Shown here: positions 9,056-18,657 of the stretch, in pieces
Numbering within the stretch: position 1 is the first letter of the stretch
How the letters are laid out: each line of letters starts with the position of its first letter
NCBI RefSeq assembly: GCF_004364125.1
Contig: NZ_SNZV01000011.1
Location: 1-64,000, forward strand
Direction: 5' to 3'
DNA from: Sphingobacterium paludis
GTDB taxonomy: Bacteria > Bacteroidota > Bacteroidia > Sphingobacteriales > Sphingobacteriaceae
Length of the DNA stretch: 64,000 bases
Made by a program: the position numbers and the translations under genes
Notes under the pieces: generated by a model
Databases searched by the model: none
What the model was told of the DNA's origin: nothing
What the model saw: only the letters and a program-made list of their open reading frames with translations

Positions 9056-12000
9056 ATGAGAAATAGTAGAATTTTCCTACGTTACTTTTGCACACTGGCT
9101 TTTGTTTTTTTGATTGCAAACAGTCTCTTTTGTCAACAAGATGAATCGGATTTACAATTCTCGTTGAAAGGTAGGGCTGTTAATGCGGCCGGTGATCCAC
9201 TCAAGGGAGCATCCATCTTCGTTATAGACAAAGCTGGAAAGCGGACGGGCATGCAAACGGTAAGCAAAGAGAATGGTGAATTCGGTATTGCAAAAGTGGC
9301 CGAAGGGGCCGTTATCGAAATATCATATGTCGGATATCTCGTCCAACGTCTCAGGGCTAAGCCTGATCTGGGCACGATCACCTTAATACCCAAAGCAAAT
9401 CAACTGGATTCTGTTGAAGTCGTAAGTACGGGATATCAGCAGATTTCCCGAGAACGCGCAACCGGCGCATTTGGAATTATTAAACCGGAGGCATTGGAGA
9501 GTAAGCTTTCCTTAACGACGCAGAATCTTATAGAAGGCCAAGTTGCCGGCCTAGTGGTCGATAAAGATGGTGGCATGGAGGTGCGTGGTATTGCAACATT
9601 TCGTGCTGAGCGCAAGCCACTGCTGGTCGTGGATGGATTTCCTTTCGAAGGAGATATCAATAATATAAATCCCAACAATATTTCGCAGGTAACGGTTCTC
9701 AAGGACGGCGTGGCAGCATCGATCTATGGTTCCAGGGCGGCAAATGGTGTCATTGTAATCACCACGAAAAAGGGATCAGGCGCCAAGCCGAGACTATCCT
9801 ATAACGGCCTGGTCAACATTGTGTCCAAGCCGAACCTCAATGGTTTGAACAGAGCCTCTTCGAGCGATTACATTGATGCGGAACTAGATCTATACCGACA
9901 GGATATCAATGCTCCCTCAACCGTTTCTTTATCCAATATGAGCCGGGTGACCTATCTGATGATGCAGCTACGCGAAGGGAAAATATCGGAAGAAGAAGTC
10001 TCGAGGGAGATTGAGTCTTTGAAAAGTGTAAACGGAGTGAAACAAATCGAGGATCATTTTTTTCGGAATGAAATTAACCATCAGCACAATTTTCGTTTGG
10101 ATGGTGGGGCAGAACGTTACAACTACAACATTGCCATGAATTTACAAAACGGGAGGGATAATTTTATAGAAAGCAGCAAGGATAGATTGTTACTTGACAT
10201 CAAGAACCAGATTCATTTAACTTCTTTTCTATCGACCGAACTATATGCAAATGTCGTCTACAACCGATCAAAAAGCCCCCTTCTACAGTATGGTGATTTG
10301 ATGAGCTACTCGAGGTCTTCTAATTTGCAGCCTTACACCTCCTTGGTCGATGCACAGGGAAATCCTGCAGCGGTTTGGGGCATAAGCCAGTATAAAGCGG
10401 GAATATATGCCAATACACCCGGTATGAAGGATTGGTCTTACGTACCGTTGGATGATATTGGAAAAGAAACCGTGAACACGGGAAATTTCCAGACTAGAGT
10501 GGGAGGAACAGTTCGTGCACAACTTATCGAAGGATTATCTTTAGAGATTGGTGGAACTTGGCAACGAGGAAATTACAACAGCGTCCAACTCCGAAGTGCA
10601 GAAGCCTATATCTTGAGAACAGGCTACAACGATGGCACATCTATTTCAAATAACGCTTATCACTATCTACCTGACGGCGATGTTATTAATGAAAGCAGAA
10701 ACATCAATGAAGATTGGACGATCCGTACGCAGGCGTCATATATCCGGAATTTTCACGGGACAAGGCACCGAATCAATATGATGTTCGGTAACGAGGTGCG
10801 TAAGGCCACATTCAATAACAATGCTATCGGTACCAGGGTAGGATATAATGCAATAGCAGGATCTTTCATTCCCATGAACAATCGTGACTATAATGCGGGG
10901 GTTTACGATTCGGATATGCTCGTTGGACGTGTGCTAAATTTGTCTTCAGGCAAATATTCATTTAGGGACGATCGCTTTGCTTCCTGGTATGGCAACGGCT
11001 CCTACGAGTATGATAACAGATTTATAGTCAGTGGAAGCATCCGTTTGGATTTGACCAATTTCTTTGGGACCGATGATCGATACAGGTATCGTCCTTTATG
11101 GTCCGTAGGTGGAACCTATAAGCTTTCTGATGAAAAGTTTTTCGATACATCTTGGATAAATAAGCTGTATTTAAGGTCATCATATGGTATCAATGGGAAC
11201 ATAGCCCTGACGGAAGGACCCTTCCTCATTCTTTCTGTATATGATTTTGACAAGGTCACAGGAGGTGTACCGTACGACGTAGAATCTCCCCCAAATAACC
11301 AGTTGAGATGGGAGAAAACCGAAAACATAAATTTCGCTGCCGATTTTTCTTTCTTTGGCAATAGACTGAATGGCAGCGTTGATTATTATCTTAAAAATAG
11401 TTCCGAGCTGTTGGCGCCGGACGCAAACGATCCTACATCCGGTTTTTCTTCGATGACCCGAAATGTAGGCGCGATGTTGAATCGGGGAATCGAGCTAAGC
11501 CTGGATATTGCGGCGATAGGGAAAGAAGATTTCCGTTGGAACATACTTCCCAATATTACCTACAATTATAACCAAGTAAAGTCATACAACGTCCGTCGTG
11601 ATTATGCGGGCAGCTACGTTAGATCTTATGGTATATTGGTAGAGGGCTATCCCGCCGACGGGCTATGGGGATATCGATTTGCAGGTCTGAACGAGCTCGG
11701 GGAAACGCAGGTATATTCCGCCGATGGAAGGGTCATAAGACCTGGAAATGCGACACCTGCCGATGTCGTTTACCAGGGAACACTGCGGCCGAAATTTGAT
11801 TTATCGCTAACCAACAGGATTCACTACAGGGGGTGGGACTTGAGCATGATGTGGATTGCAAAATTCGGAAACAAATATCGTAGAGATGCATTTTCGGGTA
11901 CGAACTATATAAATAGACACGTCTCGGAGAGATGGCGGAATCCTGGCGATGAGCTGCATACGATCTATCCCGTATTACGAAATTCCAATTCAGATAATTC

Positions 12001-12292
12001 ATACTTCCCTTACATTGATAAGCTTATTGGCAATGCCAATTATGCCAAGCTCAGAGATATAACGCTATCCTATAATCTGGGCAGATATTTTAAAAGGATC
12101 GGATTAGGCGATGCAAAAGTTTTTGTCCAGGGAAGAAACCTGGTCACCATCACAGCAAAGGGAGTCGACATAGATCCGGAGACAGCTCAAGTTAACGAGA
12201 GTGGTGCTACAAGTCAAATGCGCGAGCAGGGGTTTACCTCCCTGCCCTTGCCCCGTTCTTATTTTATGGGGATTTCTGTATCATTTAATTAA
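9056..12292 (+). CDS. SusC-type TonB-dependent outer-membrane transporter
   Basis: 1078 residues. Signal peptide (IANSLFCQQ), then a carboxypeptidase-regulatory-like domain (about 35-115: LKGRAVNAAGDPLKGASI..ISYVGY), a TonB-box-like DSVEVVSTGY near 122, a plug domain with VDGFPFEGDINNINPNNISQ and the SusC signature VLKDGVAASIYGSRAANGVIVITTKKG split across about 218-244, and a long beta-barrel ending in an aromatic-rich strand (SVSFN). No STN domain, so it should not signal to an anti-sigma factor. With the SusD protein 17 bases downstream it forms an outer-membrane uptake complex; the substrate cannot be read from sequence. Confidence 0.95.
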   Translation: MRNSRIFLRYFCTLAFVFLIANSLFCQQDESDLQFSLKGRAVNAAGDPLKGASIFVIDKAGKRTGMQTVSKENGEFGIAKVAEGAVIEISYVGYLVQRLRAKPDLGTITLIPKANQLDSVEVVSTGYQQISRERATGAFGIIKPEALESKLSLTTQNLIEGQVAGLVVDKDGGMEVRGIATFRAERKPLLVVDGFPFEGDINNINPNNISQVTVLKDGVAASIYGSRAANGVIVITTKKGSGAKPRLSYNGLVNIVSKPNLNGLNRASSSDYIDAELDLYRQDINAPSTVSLSNMSRVTYLMMQLREGKISEEEVSREIESLKSVNGVKQIEDHFFRNEINHQHNFRLDGGAERYNYNIAMNLQNGRDNFIESSKDRLLLDIKNQIHLTSFLSTELYANVVYNRSKSPLLQYGDLMSYSRSSNLQPYTSLVDAQGNPAAVWGISQYKAGIYANTPGMKDWSYVPLDDIGKETVNTGNFQTRVGGTVRAQLIEGLSLEIGGTWQRGNYNSVQLRSAEAYILRTGYNDGTSISNNAYHYLPDGDVINESRNINEDWTIRTQASYIRNFHGTRHRINMMFGNEVRKATFNNNAIGTRVGYNAIAGSFIPMNNRDYNAGVYDSDMLVGRVLNLSSGKYSFRDDRFASWYGNGSYEYDNRFIVSGSIRLDLTNFFGTDDRYRYRPLWSVGGTYKLSDEKFFDTSWINKLYLRSSYGINGNIALTEGPFLILSVYDFDKVTGGVPYDVESPPNNQLRWEKTENINFAADFSFFGNRLNGSVDYYLKNSSELLAPDANDPTSGFSSMTRNVGAMLNRGIELSLDIAAIGKEDFRWNILPNITYNYNQVKSYNVRRDYAGSYVRSYGILVEGYPADGLWGYRFAGLNELGETQVYSADGRVIRPGNATPADVVYQGTLRPKFDLSLTNRIHYRGWDLSMMWIAKFGNKYRRDAFSGTNYINRHVSERWRNPGDELHTIYPVLRNSNSDNSYFPYIDKLIGNANYAKLRDITLSYNLGRYFKRIGLGDAKVFVQGRNLVTITAKGVDIDPETAQVNESGATSQMREQGFTSLPLPRSYFMGISVSFN

Positions 12293-12308
12293 ACAGTAAG
12301 TATTAGTC

Positions 12309-13844
12309 ATGAAAAATATATTCATATTTGCCCTCGTTTTTCTCCATGTTTCCTGTAAGGAATTTCTGGATGTAAAGCCAGTTGGACGTCTTATTCCCTC
12401 CCAGGTCGAAGATTTTGAAAATATCCTGAACAGCAGCACTACATTGGACTATCATTTTTTTGACAATAACAGGGGCAGCTCTTATGCATTTTTAGGAGAT
12501 AATTTCACAATCAGTGATAACCAGGCTCGATTTCTTTATGTCAGTACGCATCCAAATATTGACCGTTATGCTGCATTTACATTCTATCGGCCTTATTTGG
12601 ATCCCAATAAGCCACAATACACTTGGGAATGGGGTATATATAGTGCAGTAGGTCTATTCAATACCGTGATTTCCGGTGTAGCTGAGCTAAAAGCTACAGA
12701 AACTGAGCTGGGTAAGACCGTCGTAGCCCAGGCCAAAGCTGGAAGAGCTTGGTCATATATGGTCGCTACAATGGGATATGGACCTATTTACGATCCCAAT
12801 GGTGATAACAGCGCAAAGGTGCTTCCATTTAGGGTCTCTGCGGATCCATCCAGCGCAAATCCCCAGCTATCGACCACCCGGGAGCTATTTGATCTTATCG
12901 AGGAAGATCTCCAGGCAGCGCTGGACGCCCCCGCTCAGGTTTCTAATCCTAGCCGTGCCGACAAGACAGCTGTTTACGGGTTAAGGGCAATGTTTTACAT
13001 GTATAAACGTGATTGGGCTGCGGTGGTCCAAAATGCAAACGAAGCTTGGGAACTGGCCATAGCACAAAAAGGAGGACCGGACGGACTGATCTATGACTAC
13101 AACACCTTTTCCTACAACGTGCGTACGGGGGCATCTCCCCCACCTGGGGTCGATGTGGAGGTCAGCTCAGAACTGGTCGGTCCCGACCAGAACCTGCAAC
13201 AGACTTACCATAGGGAAAATTTATTTTACAGAATAGCTCCCCAAGGAACGGAAGCATATCCTTCTGATGATTTTTTGGACAATTTTGATAAAGAAAACGA
13301 TCGTAGATATCAACTTTTTGCACTTAAATCGTTGGGCTACAATACCAAACAAGGTGTTAACACATACAGTGACGGCGTGGTAATAAAGTACTATAAAGGC
13401 GCCAAGATGAATATCAACCAGGGCCTAACTTACCCCGAGCTGATTTTGATGCGGGCGGAAGCAAATGCGAGGCTAAACAATCTTCCTGAAGCGCTTGCCG
13501 ACATCAATCTATTGCGAAAGTATAGGTATTCCGGGAACAACAGAGAATTGGCCAATGGGACAGAACTAAACCAAGACCAGCTGCTGCAGGAGATCCTAAA
13601 CGAGCGTCGTCGCGAGTTACCAATAGAATCCTTTCAACGTACTTTTGATATAAAGCGGCTTGCTTTGGACACGGGTAAACCTTGGTGCAAGAGCACAGTC
13701 GTGCATAGGATTGGCGACAGGGAATATACCGCGCCGGTCAACAACGAATTTTTCAGTCTGCCAATTTCCAACATTATCATACAATTTAATCCGCAATGGG
13801 GCCTGCCCTTGGACAACAGGCCCTACTTGCCAAAAGATCAATAA
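12309..13844 (+). CDS. SusD/RagB-family surface lipoprotein
   Basis: 511 residues. The short signal peptide ends LHVSC, giving a lipidated Cys, followed by KEFLDVKPVGRLIP, typical of SusD N-termini. The C-terminal part holds the usual SusD signature (YPELILMRAEANARLNN, then EILNERRRELPIE near 430-440). It acts as the substrate-binding lid of the SusC pore encoded just upstream. Confidence 0.93.
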   Translation: MKNIFIFALVFLHVSCKEFLDVKPVGRLIPSQVEDFENILNSSTTLDYHFFDNNRGSSYAFLGDNFTISDNQARFLYVSTHPNIDRYAAFTFYRPYLDPNKPQYTWEWGIYSAVGLFNTVISGVAELKATETELGKTVVAQAKAGRAWSYMVATMGYGPIYDPNGDNSAKVLPFRVSADPSSANPQLSTTRELFDLIEEDLQAALDAPAQVSNPSRADKTAVYGLRAMFYMYKRDWAAVVQNANEAWELAIAQKGGPDGLIYDYNTFSYNVRTGASPPPGVDVEVSSELVGPDQNLQQTYHRENLFYRIAPQGTEAYPSDDFLDNFDKENDRRYQLFALKSLGYNTKQGVNTYSDGVVIKYYKGAKMNINQGLTYPELILMRAEANARLNNLPEALADINLLRKYRYSGNNRELANGTELNQDQLLQEILNERRRELPIESFQRTFDIKRLALDTGKPWCKSTVVHRIGDREYTAPVNNEFFSLPISNIIIQFNPQWGLPLDNRPYLPKDQ

Positions 13845-13846
13845 AT

Positions 13847-13924
13847 ATGAGAAAATTGCCATTCCCTACGCGCCGGGTTTGGTGCTTGTTTTTATACGGA
13901 ACAGTAGAGCTTAGCAAAAATTAA
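13847..13924 (+). pseudogene. truncated third gene of the SusC/D operon
   Basis: ATG at 13847, two bases after the SusD stop, opens a frame of only 25 codons (MRKLPFPTRRVWCLFLYG..) ending in TAA. The start spacing and basic-hydrophobic N-terminus look like the beginning of an exported protein. The frame then stops, and the copper island begins on the other strand at 14040. I read it as a gene cut off at the island junction; it could also be a chance ORF. Confidence 0.35.
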
Positions 13925-14039
13925 CACGCATGACAGCAAACAAACTCCGTATATCGGTGCTCTATCTCCGATTCATAGAGATCAGGTGCGGTAAACCCCG
14001 ACTTCAGGTATTCAGGTTGCTAGGCAATGCCGGTTCCAA

Positions 14040-14483
14040 TTATTTTTTCGTTTCTGATACTTTGCCGCAGGTAAGCATCGATGCACCGTAATAAGGGTTT
14101 TTGATTTCTTTTTCGTTGCTCAACCAATAAGCGTTCTTCATCGGACAGTATTGGTAGTAAATGGTGTGATTTACCTTATCGGAGTTTTTTAACCATTTCC
14201 ACATTATCATCGAAACATTCTTGAATTCGGCTCTTTGTTTTTCTATGCCATTGGCTTCGTTTAGCCTCTCTGCTGCTTCCAGCAATTCGGCTTTTTGTGT
14301 GAAGTTTTCCTCGCTTTTTAAGGACTGGTACAGTGTATGAACAGCTTCAGAGGCTGCTTTACCGTCACCGTTTACCAACGCATTTTTTACGCCGATGTAA
14401 TTGCCTAATAATTTGTCTGTATTTTGGGAAAACGCTGAAAATACTAACAGCGACATTGCCAATGCTAAAAATGACTTTTTCAT
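14040..14483 (-). CDS. DUF3347 periplasmic copper-associated protein
   Basis: 147 residues with a signal peptide (SAFSQ). The C-terminal signature YCPMKNAYWLSNEKEI then NPYYGASMLTCG is characteristic of DUF3347, a domain found alone or attached to CusB-like adaptors; the Cys, Met and Cys residues are potential Cu(I) ligands. It is the last gene of the copper island, 11 bases after the upstream gene, so probably translated from the same message. Role in copper binding is inferred from family and context. Confidence 0.85.
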   Translation of the reverse strand: MKKSFLALAMSLLVFSAFSQNTDKLLGNYIGVKNALVNGDGKAASEAVHTLYQSLKSEENFTQKAELLEAAERLNEANGIEKQRAEFKNVSMIMWKWLKNSDKVNHTIYYQYCPMKNAYWLSNEKEIKNPYYGASMLTCGKVSETKK

Positions 14484-14494
14484 ATTTTTTAATT

Positions 14495-15247
14495 TTAATG
14501 ATCATGTGCGTGATGCGGATTTTTTCCATCGTCTTTTGGTTTACCCTCTGTTACTTCAACGGTAAAATCAGCGATATGTACCTGTTGCGCTACTTTGAAC
14601 TGGATCCACATCCTATATATACCTGATTTCTCAATATGCGTTTCTGCATAAATTGGATAATTTCTTTCTGAAATGGAGTGGATATGCAAAAACTCCTTGC
14701 CAACTTTGCGAATCATCACAATATGAGCAAATGCACCCAAAAACTGTTGCAGGTCACTTTGGTGCATTTTTTTTCCATTCTCTTCAACTGATACTTCCAA
14801 AGGCTGTGTTCTGTTCGTTTTAAAATTGCTTCCGTTTTCGAGGGTTATTATGTAACCGCTTACTTCCGACACCAACTTACTTGAAATTTCTTCATGATTT
14901 GACATCGTTTTCCCTTTTACTAGAATTTCGAGCTTCTTCACGGTCTGCTCAGCTCCAGATGGCTTGAAATCAGCAAACAGAAAGAACTTCCCGCCGTGAG
15001 GAAATACTTGTGTTAAGGTAAATATTCCATCCTTCTGTTCCACGGGGTGCGCGTGGCAGAACCAAGTTAAATCCTCATCGACAGCCAATAGGTGTATTTT
15101 CATTTCGTGGAAAACATCCAAAGGAACGACTTGACCATCTTGTTCAATAGAAAATTTAAGGTTTACGCTCTTTCCCGCTTCAACTGTTTGTGGCGAATTA
15201 GTTAGCTTTACCTGAAATTCAGCTGAAATATGCTGTTGGTTTCCCAT
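14495..15247 (-). CDS. His-rich protein of the copper island
   Basis: 250 residues, no signal peptide seen. Two beta-rich halves with a repeated pattern: HEMKIHLLAVDEDLTWFCHAHP near 45-70 and AHIVMIRKVGKEFLHIHSI near 170-190, both giving clusters of His suited to metal binding, and a His-rich tail (PHHAHDH). This resembles proteins often found beside CopA/Csp genes in Bacteroidota, but I cannot name a family with certainty. It lies between the CopZ-like gene and the DUF3347 gene, in one leftward transcription unit. Confidence 0.7.
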   Translation of the reverse strand: MGNQQHISAEFQVKLTNSPQTVEAGKSVNLKFSIEQDGQVVPLDVFHEMKIHLLAVDEDLTWFCHAHPVEQKDGIFTLTQVFPHGGKFFLFADFKPSGAEQTVKKLEILVKGKTMSNHEEISSKLVSEVSGYIITLENGSNFKTNRTQPLEVSVEENGKKMHQSDLQQFLGAFAHIVMIRKVGKEFLHIHSISERNYPIYAETHIEKSGIYRMWIQFKVAQQVHIADFTVEVTEGKPKDDGKNPHHAHDH

Positions 15248-15305
15248 ATCTGATGATTTGTTTTTGATTGTCTTTTAAACAGTTTATCTCTATCGGAAAT
15301 AGTTG

Positions 15306-15524
15306 TTAGTTTAAAGGCTCCGCTTTAAAGCCTTTACTGTTAATAATACTTATTACTTCATCTTCAGTAATGCCCTCCGATTTTACGGTTAGGATCTTAT
15401 CTGCATTGGTGGTATCTACGTCCCACTCGCAAATGCCGTCCGCATGATCCAAATCCGCCTGCACTTTAGATACACATCCACCGCAATTGAGGTTGGTCTT
15501 AAATTGAAATTTTTTATTTTCCAT
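15306..15524 (-). CDS. heavy-metal-associated (HMA) domain protein, CopZ-like
   Basis: 72 residues, a single ferredoxin-like HMA fold. The metal loop is NCGGC at residues 13-17, keeping the CxxC pair but with Asn-Cys-Gly-Gly-Cys rather than the common MTCxxC. It is expected to shuttle Cu(I) in the cytoplasm to CopA (16146-18563). A copy of the 32-bp copper-island element lies about 30 bases upstream. Confidence 0.88.
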   Translation of the reverse strand: MENKKFQFKTNLNCGGCVSKVQADLDHADGICEWDVDTTNADKILTVKSEGITEDEVISIINSKGFKAEPLN

Positions 15525-15554
15525 TTTCTTGATATTTTATTTAATTAAAAAGTT

Positions 15555-15586
15555 ATTTTGGATTTTATTTCTGACTTTTACTGATT
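15555..15586 (-). promoter_or_regulatory. copper-island 32-bp element, copy 1
   Basis: On the plus strand ATTTTGGATTT, ATTTCTGA, then TTTTACTGATT. It aligns without gaps to 16091-16122, 18626-18657 and 19315-19346. It sits 31 bases upstream of the CopZ-like start, where an operator or activator site would be. Confidence 0.6.
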
Positions 15587-15685
15587 TCTATTTCAACTAA
15601 TAAAGCCACTTTTACCTTTTTTATCAAAACGGTTTAAAAGATAAAAGTGGCGCCGTTAGCGATTTTTTCCTACAGGATTTTTTTG

Positions 15686-16030
15686 CTATACGGTTGCAAG
15701 CATTTCTTCACAAGCCTTTGCACATTCACGGCAGGCATCAGCACACTGCTTACAATGTTCCATACCCATTGCTACGTGTTTTTCGCATTCATTGGCACAG
15801 GCATTGCAGATTTCTATACATGCCTTGCAAAGCTCTTTACTGAATTTTCCGTCAAGGCTCAATACATTTACTGCTGCCGAACAAATGGCTGCACATTCCA
15901 AGTTGAGCTGAATACACTTTTTCAAATGTTCAATATCTTTTTCGTTTAAACAGGCTACTGCACATTGATTACAGATGACCACGCACTGTTGGCAAGCCTC
16001 AATACAATTTTGAAATTTTGTCTGTATCAT
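15686..16030 (-). CDS. four-helix-bundle copper-storage protein (Csp family)
   Basis: 114 residues from ATG 16030 (a further in-frame ATG at 16084 would add 18 residues that break the fold, so the shorter form is preferred). It has a dense Cys pattern at helical spacing: CIEACQQCVVICNQC, CIQLNLECAAIC, CKACIEICNACANECEKH and CKQCADACRECAKAC. In Csp proteins these Cys line the bundle core and bind many Cu(I) ions. No signal peptide, so a cytosolic Csp3-like store is likely. It has its own upstream copper-island element. Confidence 0.9.
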   Translation of the reverse strand: MIQTKFQNCIEACQQCVVICNQCAVACLNEKDIEHLKKCIQLNLECAAICSAAVNVLSLDGKFSKELCKACIEICNACANECEKHVAMGMEHCKQCADACRECAKACEEMLATV

Positions 16031-16090
16031 AATACTTATTATTTTGTGATATGTAAAGTTCCCTATTCTTACAGCGATAGGCATTGTGTT

Positions 16091-16122
16091 ATTTTGGATT
16101 TAATTTGTGATTTTTACGGATT
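16091..16122 (-). promoter_or_regulatory. copper-island 32-bp element, copy 2
   Basis: On the plus strand ATTTTGGATTTAATTTGTGA then TTTTTACGGATT. It lies 61 bases upstream of the Csp start and just after the CopA stop. It is the copy closest to the consensus. Confidence 0.65.
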
Positions 16123-16145
16123 GTATTCTACAGGTTGCTACAAGT

Positions 16146-18563
16146 TTACTTTTTCCACTTCAACCTCAAACTATTACTTACTACACTGATGCTGCTCAAT
16201 GCCATTGCCGCACCTGCTATCATCGGATTTAATAGAAAGCCGTTTATTGGATACAGAATACCTGCGGCAATGGGGATACCAATCAGGTTATAGATAAATG
16301 CCCAGAACAGGTTTTGCTTAATAGTGATTACGGTCTGCTTTGACAATCTTATCGCCTGCGGTATCTTGGTCAGGTCTGATGAAATAATGGTCATTTTAGC
16401 CACGTCCATTGCAATATCCGACCCCTTTCCCATAGCGATACTTACATCGGCTGTTGCCAAAGCTGTACTATCGTTGATGCCATCGCCTACCATGGCTACG
16501 ACTTTACCTTTGCTTTGCAACTCCTTCACAAAGTCGGCTTTGTGCTGTGGCAATACTTCCGCTTTGTAGTGGTTGATGCCGGTCTGTTCTGCAATGGCTT
16601 TGGCTGTCGCCTCATTATCGCCCGTGAGCATATACAAATCAATTCCCATCGCCTGTATTTCCGTTATAGCTGCTACTGATGTTTCTTTAATCTTGTCAGC
16701 TATAGCTATTACGGAAAGCGCGTGCTTGCTGTCTGCAAACCAAATAACGGTTTTCGACAAATGTTCCCATTCATCGGCTTGCTGCTGCAATTCCTCTGCA
16801 ATATTGATGTTGTTTTCAGCCAATAGATTTTTATTGCCTACATAATAGGTTTCGTTGTTGTGATTGGCTGTGGCTCCCTTACCTGTAATGCTGTCGAAGT
16901 TTGATAAAGCGATGGCCGATATTCTATCCAAATGTTTTACCACCGCTTCTGCTAATGGATGTTCGGATTGTTTTTCTATACTGTACAGAATTTGTTTTTC
17001 CGCATCATTTTCATTCAACCATTTTTCGCCTGAGACTTCCGGTCTGCCCGCTGTTATCGTTCCAGTTTTATCGAGGATAATGGCATCTACTTTTTTGGCT
17101 AATTCCAAACTTTCGGCATCTTTTATCAAAATCCCTTTTTCTGCACCTTTGCCTACCCCCACCATTATAGCCGTTGGAGTAGCCAGTCCCAACGCACAGG
17201 GACAAGCTATAACCAATACGGTAACCGCAGCTAATAATCCCTGTACTATGCCCTTATCGCCGCCAAGCACAAACCATAAAATAAAAGTAAGAAGAGCAAT
17301 GCCTATCACGACAGGAACAAAAATCCCAGCAATCTTATCTACTAATTTTTGTACCGGAGCTTTGCTTCCCTGTGCATCCTGTACCATTTTGATAATGTTG
17401 GCAAGCATTGTTTCTTTACCTACCTTGACAGCTTTAAATTGAAAGCTGCCTTTTTGGTTAATTGTTCCTGCGAAAACTTTTTCATTTTCTTTTTTCAATA
17501 CCGGAACAGGCTCTCCGCTTAACATACTTTCATCCACGTAAGAGCTGCCCGATGTAACCATCCCGTCCACCGCAATTTTTTCGCCTGGCTTTACGAGGAT
17601 AACATTGCCCGCATTTACATCTTCAATAGGAGTTATTTTTTCCGCCCCGTCCGCCTGTACCACGATCACGGTTTTTGGCTGCAAGCCCATCAGCTTTTTA
17701 ATGGCTGATGAGGTATTGCCTTTGGCTTTTTCTTCCAATAATTTGCCCAACAGGATGAATGCGATAACAACGGCTGCTGCTTCAAAATAAACGTGAGCAT
17801 GTAAATCTCTCCGATGCCAAAAATCAGCAAACAACATATTGAACACGCTGAAACCATAGGCGATGCCTGTACTCAACGCAACCAGTGTATCCATATTGGC
17901 AGAACGGTGCTTTGCCTGTTTCCACGCATTTACAAAGAAATCCCTGCCCAACCATAATACCACAGGTGTGGAGAATGCCCACATTATTTCATTGCCGTAG
18001 GGCATATCCATAAAGAACATACCAATGACAACTACAGGCAAAGACAGGATAGTTGCCCATAAGGTTTTAGTTTTTAGCTTTTGAAATTTCTGGGCGTGAA
18101 TTGCTTCTAATGTTTCCTGCTGTTTGGTTTCATCTTCCAGCAATAAATCATAACCTACGGACTGCACGGCTTTTTGTAGTTTAGCAGCATCGGTCATAGT
18201 GGGCAAATATTCCACCGTAAGATTTCCGGTAGCAAAATTTACCGATGCGTTTACTACGCCGGGTTGATGCTTTACAATGCTTTCCGCACTGCCTGCACAG
18301 GATGCACAGGTCATACCCAATACAGGAAAGGAATTTTTTACGGTGGAAATTCCATAGCCTAAATCTTTAACTGCTTTAACCGCTTGGCCTACTGCTTTGT
18401 TGTTTTTTACGGTGATAACCGCTCTGCGGTTATTCAGCTCCACACTGTGGGTGTCTATACTTTCTATCTGCGCTAACCCCCTGTCAACGATTAACGCGCA
18501 ATGCTCGCTTTCGACATCTTCCAACGGAAGATAAATGATTTCTTTATTATTATTCGTTGCCAT
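16146..18563 (-). CDS. copA: P1B-type Cu(I)-exporting ATPase
   Basis: 805 residues. A degenerate N-terminal HMA-like domain (about 10-75, lacking CxxC) is followed by a functional HMA with GMTCASC at 83-89. The ATPase has the P1B membrane core with ACPCALG near 453-459 (Cu(I)-transport CPC), the SGEP actuator loop, DKTGTIT near 498-504 with the phosphorylated Asp, an HP motif (SEHPLAEAV) and GDGIND near 695. It exports cytosolic Cu(I) across the inner membrane. Flanked by the AraC-type regulator upstream and Csp downstream, with its own 32-bp element about 63 bases before the start. Confidence 0.95.
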   Translation of the reverse strand: MATNNNKEIIYLPLEDVESEHCALIVDRGLAQIESIDTHSVELNNRRAVITVKNNKAVGQAVKAVKDLGYGISTVKNSFPVLGMTCASCAGSAESIVKHQPGVVNASVNFATGNLTVEYLPTMTDAAKLQKAVQSVGYDLLLEDETKQQETLEAIHAQKFQKLKTKTLWATILSLPVVVIGMFFMDMPYGNEIMWAFSTPVVLWLGRDFFVNAWKQAKHRSANMDTLVALSTGIAYGFSVFNMLFADFWHRRDLHAHVYFEAAAVVIAFILLGKLLEEKAKGNTSSAIKKLMGLQPKTVIVVQADGAEKITPIEDVNAGNVILVKPGEKIAVDGMVTSGSSYVDESMLSGEPVPVLKKENEKVFAGTINQKGSFQFKAVKVGKETMLANIIKMVQDAQGSKAPVQKLVDKIAGIFVPVVIGIALLTFILWFVLGGDKGIVQGLLAAVTVLVIACPCALGLATPTAIMVGVGKGAEKGILIKDAESLELAKKVDAIILDKTGTITAGRPEVSGEKWLNENDAEKQILYSIEKQSEHPLAEAVVKHLDRISAIALSNFDSITGKGATANHNNETYYVGNKNLLAENNINIAEELQQQADEWEHLSKTVIWFADSKHALSVIAIADKIKETSVAAITEIQAMGIDLYMLTGDNEATAKAIAEQTGINHYKAEVLPQHKADFVKELQSKGKVVAMVGDGINDSTALATADVSIAMGKGSDIAMDVAKMTIISSDLTKIPQAIRLSKQTVITIKQNLFWAFIYNLIGIPIAAGILYPINGFLLNPMIAGAAMALSSISVVSNSLRLKWKK

Positions 18564-18625
18564 ATGCTGTATCCTTTGTTAAGTACTGCAAAATTGACAA
18601 TTATATCAGGGGCGTTTATTGTGGA

Positions 18626-18657
18626 ATTTTGGATTTGATTTGTAACATTTACAATTT
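18626..18657 (-). promoter_or_regulatory. copper-island 32-bp element, copy 3
   Basis: On the plus strand ATTTTGGATTTGATTTGTAA then CATTTACAATTT. It overlaps the last codons and stop of the AraC-type gene and lies 63 bases upstream of copA. A weak TATAATTG (Bacteroidota -7 TAnnTTTG with one mismatch) follows it in the right place. Confidence 0.62.

Noticed and set aside
17195..17225. GGGACAA inside copA (plus strand)
   Set aside because: No CGTC at the right distance and it lies within a coding region; similar in-gene hits at 10758, 31309 and 51648 also fail.
16324..17790. Several rightward ORFs of 60-190 codons opposite copA
   Set aside because: They are antisense shadows of the well-supported ATPase gene.
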